Positions 58,474-64,000 of a stretch of DNA of 64,000 nucleotides are shown here, piece by piece. The translations under genes and the position numbers were made by a program. Source of the stretch: Sporosarcina psychrophila (lineage in GTDB: Bacteria; Bacillota; Bacilli; Bacillales_A; Planococcaceae); assembly GCF_001590685.1 (NCBI RefSeq), contig NZ_CP014616.1, positions 3,719,001-3,783,000 on the forward strand, in the 5' to 3' direction. The notes under the pieces are model-generated. The model saw only the letters and a list, made by a program, of their open reading frames with translations. It was not told where the DNA came from and did no database searches. The stretch's first letter is position 1. The number at the start of each line of letters is the position of its first letter.

Positions 58474-59883
58474 TTATGAATGAACAGCTTCCAATTCCCG
58501 TACATCTATAAAATGGCCTGCAATTGCTGAAGCTGCTGCCATGGCCGGACTTACAAGATGTGTCCGTGCCCCTGCCCCTTGTCGTCCTTCGAAATTTCGA
58601 TTAGATGTTGAAGCGCACCGTTCACCTACAGGAACTACATCATCATTCATTGCTAGGCACATACTGCAACCCGATTCCCGCCACTCGAATCCAGCTTCAA
58701 GAAATACCGAATCTAATCCTTCATCCTCTGCCTGTTTTTTAACAGTGCGTGAACCAGGAACGACAATTGCTGTGACAGATGGATGGACTTTCTTCCCTGC
58801 AATCACTTTTGCCGCTGCACGTAAATCACTCAATCTTGCATTTGTGCATGAACCAATGAAGACATGCTGGATATCAATCGACTTCAGCGGAGCACCTTCT
58901 TCAAGCCCCATATACGTTAGTGCTTGTTTCAATGCGTCTTTATCCGATTCTGATTCAAAATCTTTCGCATAGGGAACGTTCGCTGAAATACCAGAACCCA
59001 TTGAAGGGTTTGTTCCCCAAGTCACAAATGGTTCGATTTCATCTGCATTCATTTCAAGAATCGTATCATAGGCTGCACCTTCATCTGTTGCAAGCGATAG
59101 CCAGTGTGCAGCTGCCGCTTCAAATTCTTGACCTTCGGGAACATATTTGCGTCCTTTTAAGTAAGCAACAGTTGTTTCATCTGGGCTTATTAAACCAGCT
59201 TTCGCCCCTGCTTCAATGGACATATTACAAACGGTCATCCGTTCTTCCATCGTCAAATCACGGATTGCTTCACCCGTAAATTCAACAATATGACCTGTGC
59301 CCATATCAATTCCGAATTTGGCGATAATTGCTAAAATGACATCTTTTGCGGTAACACCGAATCCAAGTTTACCGTTAATGCGGATTTCCATTGTTTTCGG
59401 TTTTGATTGCCACAATGTTTGTGTCGAAAGGACATGCTCGACTTCACTAGTTCCGATGCCAAATGCAATTGCTCCGAACGCCCCGTGTGTGGATGTATGG
59501 CTATCGCCGCAGACAATTGTTTTACCAGGCTGTGTTAGTCCAAGTTCTGGCCCGATTATATGGACAATTCCTTGATCTGGATGGTCCATATTTGCAAGTG
59601 GGATTTCAAATTCATCACAATTTGTTTGTAATGTGTTTATTTGTTTCCGAGCAATTGGATCTTTAATCTCATCACGGTTTCGTGTCGGAACGTTATGATC
59701 CATGGTTGCAAAACAGAGATCGGGTCTGCGCACGGTACGATTCGCAAGTCGCAGCCCTTCAAACGCCTGCGGAGAAGTCACTTCATGTAGTAAATGAAGA
59801 TCGATATAGAGCAAATCAGGCTTCCCTTGTTCTTCGTAGACGATATGCTGATTCCAGATTTTCTCGATGATATTTTTCGCCAT
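58474..59883 (-). CDS. leuC: 3-isopropylmalate dehydratase large subunit
   Basis: LeuC (469 aa) carries the 4Fe-4S cluster of the isomerase. Cluster ligands are visible in [14 protein letters not shown] (about residue 345) and [12 protein letters not shown] (about 405-415). The N-terminal ATMDHNVPT and [15 protein letters not shown] are family signatures. ATG at 59883; leuD follows closely. Confidence 0.98.
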   Translation of the reverse strand: MAKNIIEKIWNQHIVYEEQGKPDLLYIDLHLLHEVTSPQAFEGLRLANRTVRRPDLCFATMDHNVPTRNRDEIKDPIARKQINTLQTNCDEFEIPLANMDHPDQGIVHIIGPELGLTQPGKTIVCGDSHTSTHGAFGAIAFGIGTSEVEHVLSTQTLWQSKPKTMEIRINGKLGFGVTAKDVILAIIAKFGIDMGTGHIVEFTGEAIRDLTMEERMTVCNMSIEAGAKAGLISPDETTVAYLKGRKYVPEGQEFEAAAAHWLSLATDEGAAYDTILEMNADEIEPFVTWGTNPSMGSGISANVPYAKDFESESDKDALKQALTYMGLEEGAPLKSIDIQHVFIGSCTNARLSDLRAAAKVIAGKKVHPSVTAIVVPGSRTVKKQAEDEGLDSVFLEAGFEWRESGCSMCLAMNDDVVPVGERCASTSNRNFEGRQGAGARTHLVSPAMAAASAIAGHFIDVRELEAVHS

Positions 59884-59918
59884 ATGGCAGCCCTTCCTCT
59901 CTGATCAATTGAATATGG

Positions 59919-61019
59919 TTAAACGTATGAAAACATAATGCTATTCGAGACGAATTGTGTATCAAGTTCGTCAATGACTTTGTCCGTCCACTCTTTTGTC
60001 GATAAAACCCGTTTACCCGGTTCTACAAGATCGGCTGTGAAGAAACCGTCTTCGAACACTGTGTTAACTGCTTCTTCAATCGCTGATGCTTCCGTGTCTA
60101 GGTTGAATGAATACTTCAACATCATTGCAACGGATAGAATCGCTGCAGCTGGATTTGCTAAACCAAGTCCTGCAATTTCGGGCGCGGAACCGTGGACTGG
60201 TTCGTATAATCCAAAACCATCCGAACGGATACTTGCTGACGGAAGTACGCCAAGTGACCCTGTGATTACAGATGCCTCATCACTTAGAATGTCTCCAAAC
60301 ATATTTTCCGTTACGACAACGTCAAATGCTGCCGGATTTGTAATCAATTTCATAGCAGTGGAATCGACTAACATATGCTCCACTTCAATATCTGGATATG
60401 CTTTCTTCTTTTCTTCAACAACTTCACGCCATAGCTTACTCGTTTCAAGTACATTTGCTTTATCAACAGAAGCTACTTTCCCTCTACGTAAGCGAGCAAT
60501 TTCAAACGCTTTAACAACAATACGTTCAATCTCTTCGCGTGTATAAACGAGTGAATCCACTGCGGCATCTGCCGTCCGACGACTTGGTTCTCCGAAATAA
60601 AGACCACCTGTCAATTCCCTGACGATCATCATATCTACATCTTTTGCCACTTCTTCTTTTAGAGGAGATGCATGGAGTAAGGATGGTACAGCTTTCACAG
60701 GCCGAAGATTAGCAAACAAGTCGAAATGTTTCCGAATCGCAAGTAGTCCTTTTTCCGGTCTCAACGCTGATGGATTTTGGTCCCATTTCGGACCCCCTAC
60801 AGCACCGAGAAGTACCGCGTCACTCGCTTCACATAGTGCTACCGTTTCATCTGGAAGTGGATTTTGATGTTTGTCAATTGCAACGCCGCCAATTACTCCG
60901 TACTCTACATGGAAGGTGTGGCTAAAACGTCTTGCAATCACTTCAAGTACCTTCACTGCTGCTTCAGTCACTTCTGGGCCGATTCCATCACCTGGTAATA
61001 CTGCTACTTTCTTCTCCAT
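59919..61019 (-). CDS. leuB: 3-isopropylmalate dehydrogenase
   Basis: LeuB (366 aa) oxidatively decarboxylates 3-isopropylmalate with NAD. Signatures: VAVLPGDGIGPEVT at the N-terminus, VRELTGGLYFGEPS near residue 135, and VTENMFGDILSDEASVITGSLGVLPSAS near 235-262. AAGGAGGAG lies 7 nt upstream of the ATG. It is separated from leuA by about 200 bp that hold a dispersed repeat; leuC follows by about 35 bp. Confidence 0.98.
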   Translation of the reverse strand: MEKKVAVLPGDGIGPEVTEAAVKVLEVIARRFSHTFHVEYGVIGGVAIDKHQNPLPDETVALCEASDAVLLGAVGGPKWDQNPSALRPEKGLLAIRKHFDLFANLRPVKAVPSLLHASPLKEEVAKDVDMMIVRELTGGLYFGEPSRRTADAAVDSLVYTREEIERIVVKAFEIARLRRGKVASVDKANVLETSKLWREVVEEKKKAYPDIEVEHMLVDSTAMKLITNPAAFDVVVTENMFGDILSDEASVITGSLGVLPSASIRSDGFGLYEPVHGSAPEIAGLGLANPAAAILSVAMMLKYSFNLDTEASAIEEAVNTVFEDGFFTADLVEPGKRVLSTKEWTDKVIDELDTQFVSNSIMFSYV

Positions 61020-61071
61020 AGAACTTCTCCTCCTTATTGTTTTTGAATCTATTTATGCTCACTATATTAAG

Positions 61072-61214
61072 TTGAAATAAAAATTCCATTGACTTCGCTT
61101 CGACGCTGGGGATGCCTCCCGCCATAAGCCAAGCAGCTTCGCCACTAGTCTTATTGCTTCGGCTACCCCTTTAAGGCGCCTTCGCTTAGTTTGTATAGGT
61201 ATTTATTTGTTCAA
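61072..61214 (+). repeat. TTGAA-type dispersed repeat between leuA and leuB
   Basis: This 143-bp unit has ends TTGAAATAAAAATTCC and ATTTATTTGTTCAA (inverted repeat of TTGAA(C)AAA). The interior GGGGATGCCTCCCGCC, ATAAGCC, GTCTTATTGCTTCGGCT and TTCGCTTAGTTTGTATAGGTATT is shared in part with 14112-14213 and 1305-1475. It sits inside the leu operon in place of the usual short leuA-leuB gap. Confidence 0.75.
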
Positions 61215-61223
61215 TGTAACTGG

Positions 61224-63816
<2,593 letters not shown>

Positions 63817-63835
63817 TTAGTTTGTATAATGCTGT

Positions 63836-63955
63836 CTAGACTCCAGCGCCTAGAGGCTCGGGTCATAAGTCGGTCCGGCTGTGCGGCAAAGAACGCCGCT
63901 TCGCCAGCCCATCTTATGCCTGTCGCCTCTGAACAGGCGCTTACGCTTTTCTTAT
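63836..63955 (-). repeat. GCGC-type dispersed repeat, copy between ilvN and ilvC
   Basis: This imperfect palindromic unit runs from TCTAGACTCCAGCGCC to GCTTACGCTTTTCTTATT. Inner arms CATAAGTCGGTCCGGCTG and CAGCCCATCTTATG are partly complementary, so it can fold into one long stem. It is inverse to the copy at 925-1160 and sits inside the ilv-leu operon. Confidence 0.7.
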
Positions 63956-64000
63956 TTCAAAATAGATAACTGAGGTAATTGGACTTTCTGTGTTTCACGA
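63952..64000 (-). CDS. Possible C-terminus of acetolactate synthase small subunit (partial)
   Basis: Minus strand from 64000 gives RETQKVQLPQLSILK and a TAA stop at 63952. The frame and place (just before ilvC) fit the end of ilvN/ilvH in the usual ilvB-ilvN-ilvC order. Only 15 residues are visible, and they overlap the repeat, so the call rests mainly on context. Confidence 0.4.
   Translation of the reverse strand, partial: RETQKVQLPQLSILK

Overview
The window looks like chromosome of a spore-forming member of the Bacillales, most probably Planococcaceae and Sporosarcina-like. This is inference from gene content: low-to-moderate GC, AGGAGG-type ribosome binding sites, SLH-domain surface proteins beside a CsaB-type pyruvyl transferase, a BclB-type collagen-like spore-surface protein, a glgBCDAP cluster with a sigma-E-like promoter, and rbsRKDACB in Bacillus order. 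No rRNA, tRNA, prophage or CRISPR array was seen. The only mobile gene is a solitary tnpB element.

Layout. 1-889: start of an UgpC/MsmX-type sugar ABC ATPase (minus), cut by the window edge. 890-5150: secreted glycerophosphodiesterase, acyl-CoA ligase, a small membrane protein and a coiled-coil protein. 5233-8210: pcp-pxpB-pxpA-pxpC, which frees pyroglutamate from peptides and converts it to glutamate. 9070-18100: glycogen genes glgB-glgC, then about 950 bp of repeats, then glgD-glgA-glgP (all minus). A type I pullulanase (plus) diverges from glgB. 21365-24915: MerR regulator, acyl-CoA synthetase and acyl-CoA dehydrogenase, with a LiuR-like operator. 25561-30897: glyoxylate group of aceA, aceB, a tiny zinc-ribbon protein, a class V aminotransferase and a divergent LytTR regulator. 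31584-37256: ribose operon under a perfect 30-bp RbsR operator. 37409-48870: cell-surface region with a CsaB-like enzyme, three SLH proteins, an O-antigen-ligase-like protein and a lipoprotein. 48915-50294: tnpB element. 50417-51748: GltS-type symporter with a cre site. 52105-56682: glycosyltransferase and a collagen-like spore protein whose repeat tract carries a one-base frameshift. 56850-64000: ilv-leu operon (ilvN end, ilvC, leuA, leuB, leuC, leuD, ilvA).

The least explained feature is the intergenic DNA. (1) Three arrays of a TATGATCG/TATGCTCG core have cores that alternate exactly 20 and 21 bp apart (41-bp dimer), wherever I measured them. A fourth array, unrelated in sequence and built on ATGGC, has 21-21-21-19 spacing, an 82-bp superunit. 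Both average 20.5 bp, about two helical turns, and every array lies just outside a gene terminator. (2) Three copies of a 450-750 bp composite repeat contain several long hairpins. Two hairpin loops in each copy are complementary to each other, perfectly in one copy and 7 of 8 in the others. One copy splits the glg cluster. (3) Shorter dispersed repeats, some with short terminal inverted repeats, lie in several gaps, including between leuA and leuB.
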